In this document: positions 28,242-38,181 of the stretch, in pieces
Layout of the letters: the number at the start of each line of letters is the position of its first letter
Position numbering within the stretch: position 1 is the stretch's first letter
Assembly (NCBI GenBank): GCA_945883615.1
Contig: CAMCYB010000002.1
Location: forward strand, 6,142-70,141
Length of the DNA: 64,000 nucleotides
Reading direction: 5' to 3'
Source: Bordetella parapertussis
GTDB lineage: Bacteria > Pseudomonadota > Gammaproteobacteria > Burkholderiales > Burkholderiaceae_B
Position numbers and translations under genes: made by a program
Notes under the pieces: generated by a model
The model's input: only the letters and a program-made list of their open reading frames with translations
The model's database searches: none
Told to the model about the DNA's origin: nothing

Positions 28242-29555
28242 TTATCGTGGTGCCCGGTCTTGGTTGCTGGGCGGCAAGTTTGCCAAATCTTCAATCATGT
28301 CGTGTCGTTTTTCTTCAGTTGCGTTGGCAAGATCCATCCACCATTGTGCCAACACGCTGTCAAACTCATGAGCAGCTGCCCTTAATTGTAAAAAATCAAC
28401 GGCAGCTCTAAATCGAGGTTGTTCAATTAAGCGATGAATCATGCGTGGAACCCGTTTCTCAAAACGCGGTTGCATGAACCAAATGTCACGCATGTCAGAG
28501 GTAAAGCGACGATGTATGGCCAGTTTTTCGGTTTGCATGTCGATAACGGTATCTGCCGCACTCACCAATGCGGGCATGCTGATTGCACCCGCAGCCACTT
28601 GCTCACGCCAGCGCAACTCAACTTGCTGCCACAAAAGTGCTGCAAATAAAAAGCTCGGGCTGACGGGTTTGCCACTGCGCACCCGATGATCTGTGCGATC
28701 AAGTGCAAGTTCTATAAAAGCCGCACCAGAAGGCTGTTCTAGCACGACATCAAGCAATGGAAGAAGGCCTTGATGTAAACCATTTGCGCGTAACTGTTTA
28801 AGACATTCAAGCGCATGGCCACAGGTGAGCAGCTTGAGCATTTCATCAAACAGCCGTGAAGCGGGTACGTTGTCGATTAAATCAGCCATCGCTTTAATCG
28901 GGTGACGTGATTCGGTCTCTATGGTGCCGTTAAGCTTTACTGCGAAACGCACGGCTCGCAACATACGAACCGGGTCTTCGCGATAACGTAATTGTGGGTT
29001 ACCAATTATTCGCACAACACGCTTGTTTAGATCGGGTACGCCTTGATGAAAGTCGATGACTTCTTCATTAATAGGGTTGTAATAAAGTGCGTTGATAGTG
29101 AAATCACGCCGCGCAGCATCTTGCGGGTGGGAACCAAAGTCATTGTCACGAAGTATGCGACCATGATCATCTGTTGATTGAGCCGCATGAGCCGGCGCTC
29201 GAAACGTTGAGGTTTCAATGATTTCTGAACCAAACACCACATGTACCAGTTGAAAGCGACGACCAATAATGCGGGCACGCCTAAAAAGGGGGCGAATTTG
29301 ATCGGGTGTGGCATTCGTGGCCACATCAAAATCTTTTGGTTCCAGGCCAATCATTAAGTCGCGAACAGCACCGCCCACGATATAAGCGTCAAAGCCTTTT
29401 TGTTGCAAGACTTCGCAAACCTTAATGGCGTTGCGCGACACCAAGCGTTTATCAATATGATGCGCTTTGACGTGATAGCGTTTGGGGGCACCTTTTGATG
29501 AACCTGAAGGCTTAAAAACTTTATTAACGATTGCTTTTATTGTTTGAGCGAGCAT
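28242..29555 (-). CDS. pcnB: Poly(A) polymerase I, C-terminal tail interrupted by a stop codon
   Basis: A 437-aa class II nucleotidyltransferase that adds 3' poly(A) tails and promotes RNA decay. Motifs: GGAVRDLMIGLEPKDFDVAT with catalytic D75 and D77 (residues 61-80), the RNA-binding RRDFTINALYYNP and the REDPVRMLRAVRFA blocks. The ATG at 29555, 4 bp after the HAD gene, was preferred to a TTG 11 codons upstream inside that gene. The chain stops at APR just where the usual basic tail should continue; the following 31 codons in the same frame supply it. The catalytic core is complete, so activity is likely, possibly with weaker RNA binding. Confidence 0.9.
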   Translation of the reverse strand: MLAQTIKAIVNKVFKPSGSSKGAPKRYHVKAHHIDKRLVSRNAIKVCEVLQQKGFDAYIVGGAVRDLMIGLEPKDFDVATNATPDQIRPLFRRARIIGRRFQLVHVVFGSEIIETSTFRAPAHAAQSTDDHGRILRDNDFGSHPQDAARRDFTINALYYNPINEEVIDFHQGVPDLNKRVVRIIGNPQLRYREDPVRMLRAVRFAVKLNGTIETESRHPIKAMADLIDNVPASRLFDEMLKLLTCGHALECLKQLRANGLHQGLLPLLDVVLEQPSGAAFIELALDRTDHRVRSGKPVSPSFLFAALLWQQVELRWREQVAAGAISMPALVSAADTVIDMQTEKLAIHRRFTSDMRDIWFMQPRFEKRVPRMIHRLIEQPRFRAAVDFLQLRAAAHEFDSVLAQWWMDLANATEEKRHDMIEDLANLPPSNQDRAPR

Positions 29556-29559
29556 GAGT

Positions 29560-30249
29560 TCAGTGGTTATCTTTTTTGAATAAATCAATAATGACCCATT
29601 GCTGTTTCGTCGCTAAAGTGCGCAAATCATCACTTGGGTTGGTGGCAACAGGGTGTGTCACGCATTCGAGTAGGGGTAAATCATTCATTGAGTCACTATA
29701 AAAATGTGACGACTCAAAATCACTTAACGTCAGACCCATTGTAGCGAGCCACTCATTGACTCGCGTTATTTTGCCTTCCCGAAAGCTGGGCGTGCCTTCA
29801 ATATGACCTGTGTAACGCCCCTTTAAGTACTGGGGGTTAGTCGCGATGAGGTGATGAATACCAAAGGCGCGCGCAATGGGCGCGGTAACAAAGCTGTTGG
29901 TTGCTGTGACAATGGCACACAAGTCACCGGCGTTTAAGTGTTTTTGAACTAAGGCAATTGAGTGGGGTTTTAATGCTGGGCGTATGACTTCTTGCATATA
30001 CGATTCGTGCCAATCAGCCAAATCATGTGGCGGGTGAGCCGCTAATAAGCCCAACATAAATTCGGCAGCTTCATGTGCCGTTAACTGACCCTTGTTGTAA
30101 CGTTCCATCAAGTTATTGTTGCGCGCGCGCGCTTGATCTGGGTCGCCCGCGCGACCTGTGCGCGCTAGAAAGTCAGCCCATTGATAGTCGCTATCAAGAG
30201 GTAATAGGGTGTGGTCAAGATCAAATAATGCGAGGCGGGTCGGTTTCAT
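29560..30249 (-). CDS. HAD-superfamily hydrolase (HAD-IB, SerB-like)
   Basis: A 229-aa phosphatase-fold protein. Nucleophile motif LFDLDHTLLPLDSD (D10, D12), an alpha-helical cap, and the metal-binding motif SDSMNDLPLL (about residue 190). This gene sits between hda and pcnB in many Burkholderiales; the substrate is unknown, with phosphoserine or histidinol phosphate as generic guesses for the subfamily. Overlaps hda by 4 bp. A (GC)6 run at 30121-30132 lies in the codons for QARAR. Confidence 0.85.
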   Translation of the reverse strand: MKPTRLALFDLDHTLLPLDSDYQWADFLARTGRAGDPDQARARNNNLMERYNKGQLTAHEAAEFMLGLLAAHPPHDLADWHESYMQEVIRPALKPHSIALVQKHLNAGDLCAIVTATNSFVTAPIARAFGIHHLIATNPQYLKGRYTGHIEGTPSFREGKITRVNEWLATMGLTLSDFESSHFYSDSMNDLPLLECVTHPVATNPSDDLRTLATKQQWVIIDLFKKDNH

Positions 30250-30950
30250 AGGCGAAGCGTCTGTGAGGTTGTTGGGTTGGCAAGCATTGTTTTTAATAGC
30301 GGAACGGTTATTGATCGTTTATTTGATAAAGCGTAGCGGTCAAGTGCTTGCATCGTGCCCCACAATACCCGAATATCGCGTGACCCATGTGTAAGAAGCC
30401 ACTGCAAGACTTCAGGCGCCAGTGGCATGGCTTGTTCGGCGGCTAAAGTCGACAGGGCTTCGTACTTGTCTTGGTCTGAAAGGGGCGTGAGGCGCTCGAC
30501 CAAACCCGAACCAAGACGGGTGCGTAAGTCTTCGCGAAGCAACATGCTGAGCGGTGCACGGTCGCCCGCCACAATAAGCCGAAAAGCTTGTTCGCCCCCG
30601 CTGAGTTCTTTAAAGCGGTTGTAAAGCGTAAAACAGGCCGCTTGGCTAGCTAAGTTTAGCTTGTGAATATCGTCTACAGCCACCCATAGTGGCATGTGTA
30701 AGTCGCCCGTGGCACATTGGGTGATACGCTCCGGTGGGGTTGTGACATCAAAATATAAACCTGACCCATTATGTATGCACGATTGCAATAAATGGGTGCG
30801 CCCAGAACCGTCAGGGCCCCATATATAAAGAGTTTGACCGGCTTCTAGGGTGCGCGCTGTGGCAATCGCTTGGGCGTTATAACCCACTACCATGTTGTCA
30901 AAAGTAGGCTGGCTAACTGGCAAAATATCTAGAATCAGTTGATGGTTCAT
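30246..30950 (-). CDS. hda: DnaA regulatory inactivator Hda
   Basis: A 234-aa DnaA-paralogue without the DNA-binding domain. Walker A-like [13 protein letters not shown] (residues 45-57), Walker B VAVDDIH (about 93-99), and the arginine-finger sensor region. N-terminal QLILDIL is the clamp-binding motif that ties it to DnaN, so it stimulates ATP hydrolysis by DnaA after initiation. First gene of the operon, divergent from purM across 68 bp. Confidence 0.9.
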   Translation of the reverse strand: MNHQLILDILPVSQPTFDNMVVGYNAQAIATARTLEAGQTLYIWGPDGSGRTHLLQSCIHNGSGLYFDVTTPPERITQCATGDLHMPLWVAVDDIHKLNLASQAACFTLYNRFKELSGGEQAFRLIVAGDRAPLSMLLREDLRTRLGSGLVERLTPLSDQDKYEALSTLAAEQAMPLAPEVLQWLLTHGSRDIRVLWGTMQALDRYALSNKRSITVPLLKTMLANPTTSQTLRL

Positions 30951-31018
30951 CGACTCATCGTAAAATACAGGGTTATACGGGTTTTATTATCCGCAATTGT
31001 CCCATATTGGCGCCTGAC

Positions 31019-32065
31019 ATGACTTCTAAACCCACTTCTCTGACATACCGCGACGCGGGCGTTGATATTGACGCTGGCGAGGCCCTTGTTGACCGCATTA
31101 AACCTTTGGCTGCCCGAACCATGCGTGACGGCGTTTTAGCCGGAATCGGGGGGTTTGGTGCATTATTTGAGGTGCCTAAGACATACCGTGAACCCGTTTT
31201 GGTTTCAGGTACTGATGGGGTGGGTACTAAATTAAAACTCGCATTCAATTGGCAGCGCCACGACACCGTTGGCATTGATTTAGTCGCCATGAGTGTGAAC
31301 GATATTTTGGTGCAAGGTGCTGAACCTTTGTTCTTTTTAGATTATTTTGCCTGTGGCAAGCTTTCTGTTGATGTCGCCGCACAAGTTGTTGGGGGCATTG
31401 CTCGGGGTTGTGAGTTGGCCGGTTGCGCCTTAATTGGCGGTGAAACTGCCGAAATGCCTGGCATGTACCCAGATGGTGAGTACGACTTGGCTGGCTTTGC
31501 AGTCGGTGCGGCAGAAAAATCAGCCTTAATTGATGGTAAATCGATCGTGCCGGGCGACGTGGTATTGGGTTTAGGGTCAAGCGGTGCGCACTCAAATGGT
31601 TATTCATTGTTACGCAAAGTGCTTGAACGTACACAAGCCAAACCCACACAAGACTTTTATGGTCAACCTTTGGGTGATGTGGTGATGGCACCTACTCGTA
31701 TTTATGTGAAGTCGGTTTTGGCAGTGCTAGCCCAGTTCAAACAAGACATTAAAGGCTTAGCTCACATTACCGGCGGGGGCTTGCTTGACAATGTGCCCCG
31801 CATTTTGTCACCCGGCTTGCAAGCTGAACTCGCGCGCGATGCCTGGACACTACCCCCCTTATTTGCTTGGCTACAAAAAGAAGGGGCTGTGGCCGACAAT
31901 GAAATGCACCGCGTATTTAACTGCGGTATCGGTATGGTCGTCGTAGTGCCTGCTACGGCAGCACAAGCCATTGCCAGCGCTTTTACAGAACAAGGTGAAA
32001 CAGTTTATAGCCTTGGTCACATTAAAGCGTGTGCGAGTGATGCGGCGCAAACCGTCGTGGTTTAA
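31019..32065 (+). CDS. purM: Phosphoribosylformylglycinamidine cyclo-ligase (AIR synthetase)
   Basis: A 348-aa purine-biosynthesis enzyme. Landmarks: [22 protein letters not shown] at the N-terminus, [14 protein letters not shown], the [11 protein letters not shown] motif and [15 protein letters not shown]. The ATG at 31019 was preferred to an in-frame TTG four codons upstream. Divergent from hda, convergent with miaA; the two stop codons overlap by 4 bp (TTAA). Confidence 0.95.
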   Translation: MTSKPTSLTYRDAGVDIDAGEALVDRIKPLAARTMRDGVLAGIGGFGALFEVPKTYREPVLVSGTDGVGTKLKLAFNWQRHDTVGIDLVAMSVNDILVQGAEPLFFLDYFACGKLSVDVAAQVVGGIARGCELAGCALIGGETAEMPGMYPDGEYDLAGFAVGAAEKSALIDGKSIVPGDVVLGLGSSGAHSNGYSLLRKVLERTQAKPTQDFYGQPLGDVVMAPTRIYVKSVLAVLAQFKQDIKGLAHITGGGLLDNVPRILSPGLQAELARDAWTLPPLFAWLQKEGAVADNEMHRVFNCGIGMVVVVPATAAQAIASAFTEQGETVYSLGHIKACASDAAQTVVV

Positions 32066-33021
32066 TTAAAATGCGGCGCTAAAGTATCAATGACTTGAGC
32101 TGTTGCGTGTGGGTCTAAACAATCAATGACTGTGCGCTCAGGCATGCTACGTAACCATGTCAATTGACGTTTAGCCAGCTGGCGCGTGGCGGCTATGGCT
32201 TGTTCGCGCGCCTCAGGAAGTGTTAACTCATGTTTTAAATGTGCCCAAATTTGCCGATACCCTACGCAGCGTATTGAGGGCATATCTGGGTTTAAGTCAC
32301 CGCGTTCAAATAGCGCACGCACTTCATCAACCAACCCCTCATCAAGCATGGCGTCAAAACGTTTTTCTATTCGCTGGTGAAGCGCTAGACGATCAGAGGG
32401 TTCTAGGCTAATTAATCGCGTTGAAAAGGCATCACAAGAGGGTGTTAAGGGCTTGGCCAGCCAGGCTGAAAGGGGTTCACCACTGACGCGCCACACTTCA
32501 AGCGCACGTTGAATGCGTTGACTGTCGTGGGGTGCTAACCGTGCAGCGGTGAGGGCATCAATTTGACCGAGTTGTTGATGCATGGCTGGCCAACCTTTGA
32601 CAAGCGCTTCTGTTTCAAGCTGTTTACGTATCGCATCATCTGCGTGAGGTAAATCGTGCAGACCACGCTGCAACACGTTGACATACATCATGGTGCCACC
32701 CACCAATACGGGTATGTGCCCCCGACCGATGACTTCTTGAACAATTTGTTGTGCGTCTGTTTTAAATCTAGCGACTGAATAGCTTTCGCTGGGGTCTATT
32801 ACATCGAGCAAATGATGAGAAATGTGTTGTCGTTCCTGAACGCTGGGTTTGGCTGTGCCAATATTCATTTGACGGTAAATTGTGGCTGAATCAACATTAA
32901 TGATTTCGATGGGCCAGCGTTTTGCTAATGCAGCAGAAACGGCGCTTTTACCTGAAGCCGTTGGGCCGACAATGCACCACACGGTTGTGATGGGTGTCGG
33001 TTGATCAGAAGCGGTAACCAT
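32062..33021 (-). CDS. miaA: tRNA dimethylallyltransferase
   Basis: A 319-aa enzyme that prenylates A37 in tRNAs reading UNN codons. P-loop [10 protein letters not shown] (residues 19-28), substrate motif [18 protein letters not shown], and the [10 protein letters not shown] and [11 protein letters not shown] blocks. It follows mutL with a 3-bp gap in the tsaE-amiC-mutL-miaA cluster. The stop codon overlaps purM's. Confidence 0.95.
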   Translation of the reverse strand: MVTASDQPTPITTVWCIVGPTASGKSAVSAALAKRWPIEIINVDSATIYRQMNIGTAKPSVQERQHISHHLLDVIDPSESYSVARFKTDAQQIVQEVIGRGHIPVLVGGTMMYVNVLQRGLHDLPHADDAIRKQLETEALVKGWPAMHQQLGQIDALTAARLAPHDSQRIQRALEVWRVSGEPLSAWLAKPLTPSCDAFSTRLISLEPSDRLALHQRIEKRFDAMLDEGLVDEVRALFERGDLNPDMPSIRCVGYRQIWAHLKHELTLPEAREQAIAATRQLAKRQLTWLRSMPERTVIDCLDPHATAQVIDTLAPHFN

Positions 33022-33024
33022 CGA

Positions 33025-34833
33025 TCACTGGCCTCGAAGAAACAGTTTGTCGAGGTCTTTCATTTTCCATTGAATCCAGGTTGGTCGGCCATGGTTACAT
33101 TGATCAGCGCGTTCTGTTTTTTCCATCTGACGCAGTAACGCGTTCATTTCTTCTAGTGTTAATTGCCGGTTGGCGCGAACCGCACCGTGACAAGCCATTG
33201 TGGCCAACAACGTATTGCGTTGTTCGGTGAGCAGTGCTGACACCCCCACGTCTGCAAGGTCTTTCAAAACCCCGCGCGCAAGCGCTTCTAAGTCACCTTT
33301 GGCAAGCAGTGCCGGTACCGATCTTATTGTAATAGATTGAGGGCCAGCAGCTGATAGCTCAAACCCAATTTTCTTTAAGCTTGTTTGATGCTCTTGTGTC
33401 AGTGCGACCTCAGTCTCGCTAGCTGGCATGATGACGGGTACGAGCAATGTTTGAGTGGGTATTGCTTGATCTTCTAAGATTATTTTTAATTGTTCATACA
33501 CCACGCGTTCGTGGGCTGCATGCATATCAATTAACGCTAAACCTTGGTGAGTTTGAGACAAAATGTACACACCATGAATTTGAGCAACGGCACGACCTAA
33601 AGGCCAATCTGATTGTGTGGTGTTGACGTCGTTAATTAATGGGGCGTGGGCGGGTATCCACGCGTTGGGTGGTGAGTCATAGTGAGTTGGGGGTGTGTGG
33701 CTTGTCATATTCAAGCCACTTGACCTCGGTTCGCTTAATGTGAGTCGCGATTGAAAGGGTAAAGATGTATGGGCCAATTCGGTTTGAGTAAATGGGGAAG
33801 GGGTTAACGCTTGATCTTGTGACGGTGTCGCTTCGCCAAATGCCACCGAGCCGCGTGCAATGACCTGCGACACGGTACGTTGAACAAATTGATGTACGGC
33901 ACCACTGTCGCGAAATCTAACCTCGTGTTTAGCCGGGTGCACATTCACATCGACTAGGTTTGGTTCAATCTCTAAAAAAAGCACAAAGGCAGGCTGTCGA
34001 TCACCATGCAAAACATCAGCGTATGCGCTACGTAACGCATGCGAAATGGTTCGGTCGCGAACATGCCGACCATTGACAAATAAAAACTGCCGATCAGCTC
34101 GAGGCCTAGAGGCAGTTGGGCGCGAAACCATACCCGTCAAGCGTAGCAAGCCAGTATGGTCTTCAATATATAACCCGTCTTGAACAAACGATTCACCTAA
34201 GATTTGATTGATTCGTTGTAACAATGAACCGGGTAACCAGCTTTTGATCGCTCGCTCGCCATTAAAAACTCTAAAACCAATATCTGGAAAAGCTAAGGCT
34301 AATCGTTCTACTGTTCCGACACAATGTCCGAGTTCAGTGGCTTCAGCCCTTAAAAATTTTCGTCGAGCCGGCACCTCGTCAAATAAATCTCTGACTTCTA
34401 CCCATGTGCCGATAGACCCTGAGGCGGCCTCAGGTTTTTCCATATGACGCGAGAATGCCCAAGCATGCGGGGCATGGGTTGTACGTGATGTGAGGGTGAG
34501 TTTTGAAACCGCAGCAATAGAGGCTAATGCTTCACCTCGAAAACCCATTGACACCACTGATTCAAGTTCGGGTAGGGAGGAAATTTTGCTGGTGGCGTGG
34601 CGAGTTAGGGCCAGCGCGAGCTCGTCAGGGGGTATGCCACTGCCGTCATCAATCACTGCAATGCGACGAATTCCGCCCGCCTCAAGGCGTATTTCAATCG
34701 TTTGTGCACCCGCATCAATCGCGTTTTCAACCAGCTCTTTTAAAACTGAAGCGGGCCGTTCAATGACTTCGCCTGCTGCAATTTGACTAATGAGCAAGTC
34801 AGGTAAAGCGCAAATTGATTTTCTATCGGGCAT
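33025..34833 (-). CDS. mutL: DNA mismatch repair protein MutL
   Basis: A 602-aa GHKL ATPase. N-domain: [32 protein letters not shown] and [12 protein letters not shown]-domain joined by a Ser/Thr/Pro-rich linker (about residues 335-400). The endonuclease metal motif [12 protein letters not shown] starts at D436 and fits DQHA(X)2E(X)4E apart from Met for Gln; [12 protein letters not shown] and CNHGRPTW match the other metal-site blocks. This suggests a nicking MutL, consistent with a MutH-less lineage. The ATG at 34833 was chosen over a TTG six codons upstream. Confidence 0.94.
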   Translation of the reverse strand: MPDRKSICALPDLLISQIAAGEVIERPASVLKELVENAIDAGAQTIEIRLEAGGIRRIAVIDDGSGIPPDELALALTRHATSKISSLPELESVVSMGFRGEALASIAAVSKLTLTSRTTHAPHAWAFSRHMEKPEAASGSIGTWVEVRDLFDEVPARRKFLRAEATELGHCVGTVERLALAFPDIGFRVFNGERAIKSWLPGSLLQRINQILGESFVQDGLYIEDHTGLLRLTGMVSRPTASRPRADRQFLFVNGRHVRDRTISHALRSAYADVLHGDRQPAFVLFLEIEPNLVDVNVHPAKHEVRFRDSGAVHQFVQRTVSQVIARGSVAFGEATPSQDQALTPSPFTQTELAHTSLPFQSRLTLSEPRSSGLNMTSHTPPTHYDSPPNAWIPAHAPLINDVNTTQSDWPLGRAVAQIHGVYILSQTHQGLALIDMHAAHERVVYEQLKIILEDQAIPTQTLLVPVIMPASETEVALTQEHQTSLKKIGFELSAAGPQSITIRSVPALLAKGDLEALARGVLKDLADVGVSALLTEQRNTLLATMACHGAVRANRQLTLEEMNALLRQMEKTERADQCNHGRPTWIQWKMKDLDKLFLRGQ

Positions 34834-34910
34834 GGCAAGGTCAACCGTCAACGTTTAGGCTTTTTAGGCCTGAATCGTGACATTGTAAGAGCCCGACGAC
34901 TAAGATGGGT

Positions 34911-36272
34911 TTAGTCAACCATTGCTAAATGGGGGTTCTGCTTAAAAAACTTAGAGATACCGCGCAGTAGGGCCGTTGAAATTTGCTCTTGGTAATCACG
35001 ACTGCGTAACAAGCGTTCTTCAGCAGGGTTACTGATAAATGCGGTTTCAATTAAAACTGAAGGCATGTCTGGTGACCTTAAAACGGCAAAACCGGCGTAC
35101 TCAACTTGAGGTTTATGCAAACGATAAACCCCTTCAAGCTCGTTTAGTAATGCGTCAGCGACATGGGTCGAATCTTTAATCTGTGCTGTGGTTGACAAGT
35201 CGAGTAAAAGCTTGGCGACATGGTTATTTTGGTCAACAATGTTAACGCCGCCAATTAAGTCGGCTGCATTTTCCTTTTTGGCTAGCCAGCGCGCCGCAGT
35301 GCTTGAGGCACCTCGTTCAGACAGCACATAAGCCGAGCTACCGCCAGCCGTAGGGCGTATAAAGGCATCAGCATGTATAGAAATAAATAAAACAGCTTTA
35401 ACGCGTCGTGCCTTTTCTACTCGTACATGTAAGGGCACAAAAAAGTCAGCATCGCGGGTGAGATACGCTCGCATACCAGGTGTGCCGTCAATCTTTTCTT
35501 TTAAACGTTTTGCAATTTGTAAAACCACATCTTTTTCGCGGGTGCCCCCTTTGCCGATTGCGCCAGGGTCTTCGCCACCGTGACCTGCGTCAATGGCAAT
35601 AGTTAAAACGCGACTTTTACCGGTGCGACTGGGTCTGGAAATTGATGCGGTTGATGTTTCAGGTGCGAGCGATGGGGGTATGACAGGTTGCTCTTTTGAG
35701 GCTGTTGGGGGCAGTGAGCGATTTAATTCGCTCAATACCTTGGCCAGCGGGTCATCACCTGAAAGTTTAGGTTGGTCTTTAAGAAAAGCCAGAAGGGGGT
35801 CTTGTGCAACAAGCGGGTACAAATCAAGCACTAACCTATATTGATAATCACCAATTGGTTTGAGTGTAAAAACCTGTGGTGCGATGGCTTGTTTGAGGTC
35901 CATCACAATACGCACGACGCCAGGACGATTTTGGCCGACACGCAAAGACTGAATGTAAGGGTCTTCAGGTTTGATGTCGCTGACCAACTTACCGAGCGCC
36001 GGGCTCATATCAATACCTGTGATGTCAACCACAATACGGTGTGGGTTTTCAAGGGTAAAGTGTTCTGCTTTTAATTCGCTATCGAGTTCAAGGGTCACGC
36101 GGGTGTATTCGCTAGCAGGCCAAGTGCGAACCGCAAGCACTGTGGCGGCCATTGCCATTTTGGGAAATACGGGTAGGCATAAAAGTGTGCCAGCCGCTGT
36201 CAAAACGCGACGACGTGAGAACATTTTTGAATGTTCTAGATCTTGTGTTGTCGGTTTAAGTGATTTACGCAT
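34911..36272 (-). CDS. amiC: N-acetylmuramoyl-L-alanine amidase (AmiC-type, Tat-exported)
   Basis: A 453-aa septal peptidoglycan amidase. The N-terminal twin-arginine signal SRRRVLTAAGTLLCLPVF (about residues 19-36) exports it folded. AMIN domain follows (about 45-150), then an Amidase_3 domain with zinc-site motifs IDAGHGGEDPGAIGKGG (about 226-242), SIHADAF and LIETAFISNPAEE. It splits daughter-cell murein, normally activated by NlpD/EnvC. An AGAGGGG ribosome-binding site supports the ATG at 36272, which overlaps tsaE by 37 bp; an internal ATG at 36224 would start just before the Tat motif. Confidence 0.92.
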   Translation of the reverse strand: MRKSLKPTTQDLEHSKMFSRRRVLTAAGTLLCLPVFPKMAMAATVLAVRTWPASEYTRVTLELDSELKAEHFTLENPHRIVVDITGIDMSPALGKLVSDIKPEDPYIQSLRVGQNRPGVVRIVMDLKQAIAPQVFTLKPIGDYQYRLVLDLYPLVAQDPLLAFLKDQPKLSGDDPLAKVLSELNRSLPPTASKEQPVIPPSLAPETSTASISRPSRTGKSRVLTIAIDAGHGGEDPGAIGKGGTREKDVVLQIAKRLKEKIDGTPGMRAYLTRDADFFVPLHVRVEKARRVKAVLFISIHADAFIRPTAGGSSAYVLSERGASSTAARWLAKKENAADLIGGVNIVDQNNHVAKLLLDLSTTAQIKDSTHVADALLNELEGVYRLHKPQVEYAGFAVLRSPDMPSVLIETAFISNPAEERLLRSRDYQEQISTALLRGISKFFKQNPHLAMVD

Positions 36273-36742
36273 GCTACCCCTCTTTGTGTAAACGCATCAA
36301 TCTTTACAATGCGCCCTTCACCCTCGTAAAACATATTAATAAGCAAGTCTGGTTGAGGCAGTAAACCTTCAGCTTTTTCAGGCCATTCAATCAAAACAAC
36401 AGCGTTGTGATGGAATAAATCTCTGAAGCCCGCCTCTTCCCATTCTTGTGGATTTTTAAATCTATAAAAATCAAGATGATAGAAGTATAAGCTAGAAACT
36501 TTATAAGTTTCAAGTAGGGCGTAACTTGGGCTTTTAATTCTGCCTTGAACACCACACGACCGCAGTAAAGCGCGCACTAATGATGTTTTACCGGCCCCAA
36601 GCTCACCTTGAAGGTAAATGACTCCTCCAGAGCACTCAATTAAGAGGGCTTCCCCGAGCATTTGACCCAGCAAATCTGTGTCATCAGGGGTGGCAAGTGC
36701 AAGCGATTGGGTGACTAAAGGGGGTGGAAGTGTCAGAGTCAT
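36236..36742 (-). CDS. tsaE: tRNA t6A37 biosynthesis ATPase TsaE
   Basis: A 168-aa P-loop ATPase needed with TsaB and TsaD for N6-threonylcarbamoyl-adenosine in tRNA. Walker A GELGAGKTSLV (residues 46-56), then RIKSPSYALLETY and the FYHLDFYRFKNPQEWEEAGF block. C-terminus is about 15 residues longer than E. coli TsaE and overlaps amiC. First intact gene of the amiC-mutL-miaA cluster. Confidence 0.93.
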   Translation of the reverse strand: MTLTLPPPLVTQSLALATPDDTDLLGQMLGEALLIECSGGVIYLQGELGAGKTSLVRALLRSCGVQGRIKSPSYALLETYKVSSLYFYHLDFYRFKNPQEWEEAGFRDLFHHNAVVLIEWPEKAEGLLPQPDLLINMFYEGEGRIVKIDAFTQRGVACVNHLNRQHKI

Positions 36743-36751
36743 AGCAAGGCT

Positions 36752-37016
36752 TTAAGCTAAATAAATAGATATTGTGGGATAAAGGCAGGCAAAGGACGAC
36801 TTAAAAAAATAGTTTTTTTGAGTGTGACCAAGACATCCAGAAGGGAATGGTGACGGCGCAAGCTTGGTTTGGGCCGATAGAGTTACCCCAACGGCGATAA
36901 AAATCAGTTTTTCTAGGGCAGAAAAAAAACTGACGATCGAACCCAAACCGATGAAACAGCAACCAGCCGATTAAAATCAGTAAAAAGTCAGGTAAAACCA
37001 GTAGGGCAACATTCAT
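36752..37016 (-). pseudogene. Frameshifted remnant of an AEC-family (auxin efflux carrier-like) transporter
   Basis: This is the only gap above 300 bp (36743-37091). The minus strand from the ATG at 37016 reads MNVALLVLPDFLLILIGWLL, like the first membrane helix of AEC permeases. At a run of eight T (plus-strand A 36922-36929) the frame is lost; removing one base continues FFSALEKLIFI, the second conserved AEC block. After this the similarity fades and no full-length gene follows. A one-base slippage and later erosion or deletion explain it. The family call rests on two short blocks only. Confidence 0.55.
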
Positions 37017-37091
37017 ATGTTTGCGTTCTTTAGCGCACAATTAGACTTAAATGCTTACATTGTGGCGCAATTTTTAAAATAAGGCCTTGTC

Positions 37092-38018
37092 GTGTCAATA
37101 AACCAGACGACCCCAGATCTTAAAGTTATTCCCCCGTCATTAGATGCATTTATTGAGTCGTTGTGGCTTGAAGACGGTTTGGCACAAAATACACTCGAGG
37201 CATATCGGCGCGATATTCAGGCCTTCGTTGATTGGTTACGTGTTGACCAGGGTTCACTCAATCTTGATCGGGTGACGGGGGTTGAAATTAACGGCTGGCT
37301 CGCTGACCAAATGAAATTGACGCGTGCCAGTACAGCAAACCGACGCTTGGCTTCGTTGCGACGTTATTACTTGTGGGCGCGACGTCAGGGCCGTGTTGAG
37401 GTTGATCCTTGCTTACGTATTTCTGCAGCTAAACAAGCGGTGCGTATGCCCAAAACATTAACTGAAGTACAAGTTGAAGCGCTTTTAAATGCACCGAATT
37501 GTCAAACAGTGTTGGGTTTGCGTGATCGTGCCATGTTTGAAGTGCTGTATGCGACGGGGTTACGTGTTTCAGAGTTAGTCGGTTTGGCCGTGCATCACAT
37601 ATCGCTAACAGATGCGGTGGTGCGGGTTGTGAATGGTAAAGGCGGTAAAGACCGGCTTATACCGATGGGGGCTGAGGCGGCGCACTGGGTTTCAACGTAC
37701 CTCAACGACTCCCGTTCAGGCTTATTGGGTCAGCAAACCAGCCCAACCTTATTTGTGACAGCCCGTGCGGCAGCGATGACGCGCCAGTCATTTTGGTTGA
37801 TCGTAAAAAAATATGCGCTCATAGCGGGTATTCATGCCCCACTTTCGCCGCATGTTTTGAGGCATGCCTTTGCGACCCATCTAATTAATCATGGTGCTGA
37901 TTTACGTGTTGTTCAGTTACTACTGGGTCATGCTGATATCTCGACCACGCAAATTTATACCCATGTTGCGCGTGAACGTCTTAAATCATTGCATGCCCAA
38001 CATCACCCACGTGGTTGA
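37092..38018 (+). CDS. xerD: Tyrosine recombinase XerD
   Basis: A 308-aa site-specific recombinase that, with XerC, resolves chromosome dimers at dif. All six catalytic residues are present: R158, K183, H254, R257, H280 and Y289 (nucleophile in TTQIYTHV). N-terminal SAM-like core-binding domain residues about 15-105. GTG start at 37092. XerD rather than XerC is chosen by the N-terminal LWLEDGLAQNTLEAYRRDI pattern. Confidence 0.9.
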   Translation: MSINQTTPDLKVIPPSLDAFIESLWLEDGLAQNTLEAYRRDIQAFVDWLRVDQGSLNLDRVTGVEINGWLADQMKLTRASTANRRLASLRRYYLWARRQGRVEVDPCLRISAAKQAVRMPKTLTEVQVEALLNAPNCQTVLGLRDRAMFEVLYATGLRVSELVGLAVHHISLTDAVVRVVNGKGGKDRLIPMGAEAAHWVSTYLNDSRSGLLGQQTSPTLFVTARAAAMTRQSFWLIVKKYALIAGIHAPLSPHVLRHAFATHLINHGADLRVVQLLLGHADISTTQIYTHVARERLKSLHAQHHPRG

Positions 38019-38049
38019 CGCGCTAAAATAGTAAGATCTTGTTTTTTTT

Positions 38050-38125
38050 GCCGCCGTAACTCAGTGGATAGAGTACCTTCCTCCTAAGAAGGGCGTCACA
38101 CGTTCGATTCGTGTCGGCGGCGCCA
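38050..38125 (+). tRNA. tRNA-Arg (anticodon CCT)
   Basis: A complete 76-nt cloverleaf: acceptor GCCGCCG/CGGCGGC, D-arm ACTC/GAGT, anticodon stem CCTTC/GAAGG with loop CTCCTAA (anticodon CCT at 38083-38085, reading AGG), T-arm ACACG/CGTGT with TTCGATT, discriminator G and encoded CCA. A20-type residue in the D-loop fits arginine identity. It sits alone between xerD and an MFS gene; no integrase, direct repeat or phage gene is next to it. Confidence 0.95.
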
Positions 38126-38181
38126 AATAGGTCATTTGCTTTCCTAAGCAGATATACAATTAAAAAAATTACAGGCAGGTT

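Noticed and set aside
30121..30132. (GC)6 run in the HAD hydrolase gene
   Set aside because: In frame, codes for the Ala/Arg run of a helix; short alternating GC occurs by chance in such genes.
36801..37040. 79-aa and 64-aa minus-strand frames as separate small genes
   Set aside because: They read as two frames of one broken AEC-like sequence joined at the T8 run, so they are annotated as one pseudogene.
38041..38049. T8 run between xerD and tRNA-Arg as an xerD terminator
   Set aside because: Only an 8-bp self-complementary AAGATCTT precedes it, with no real stem-loop.
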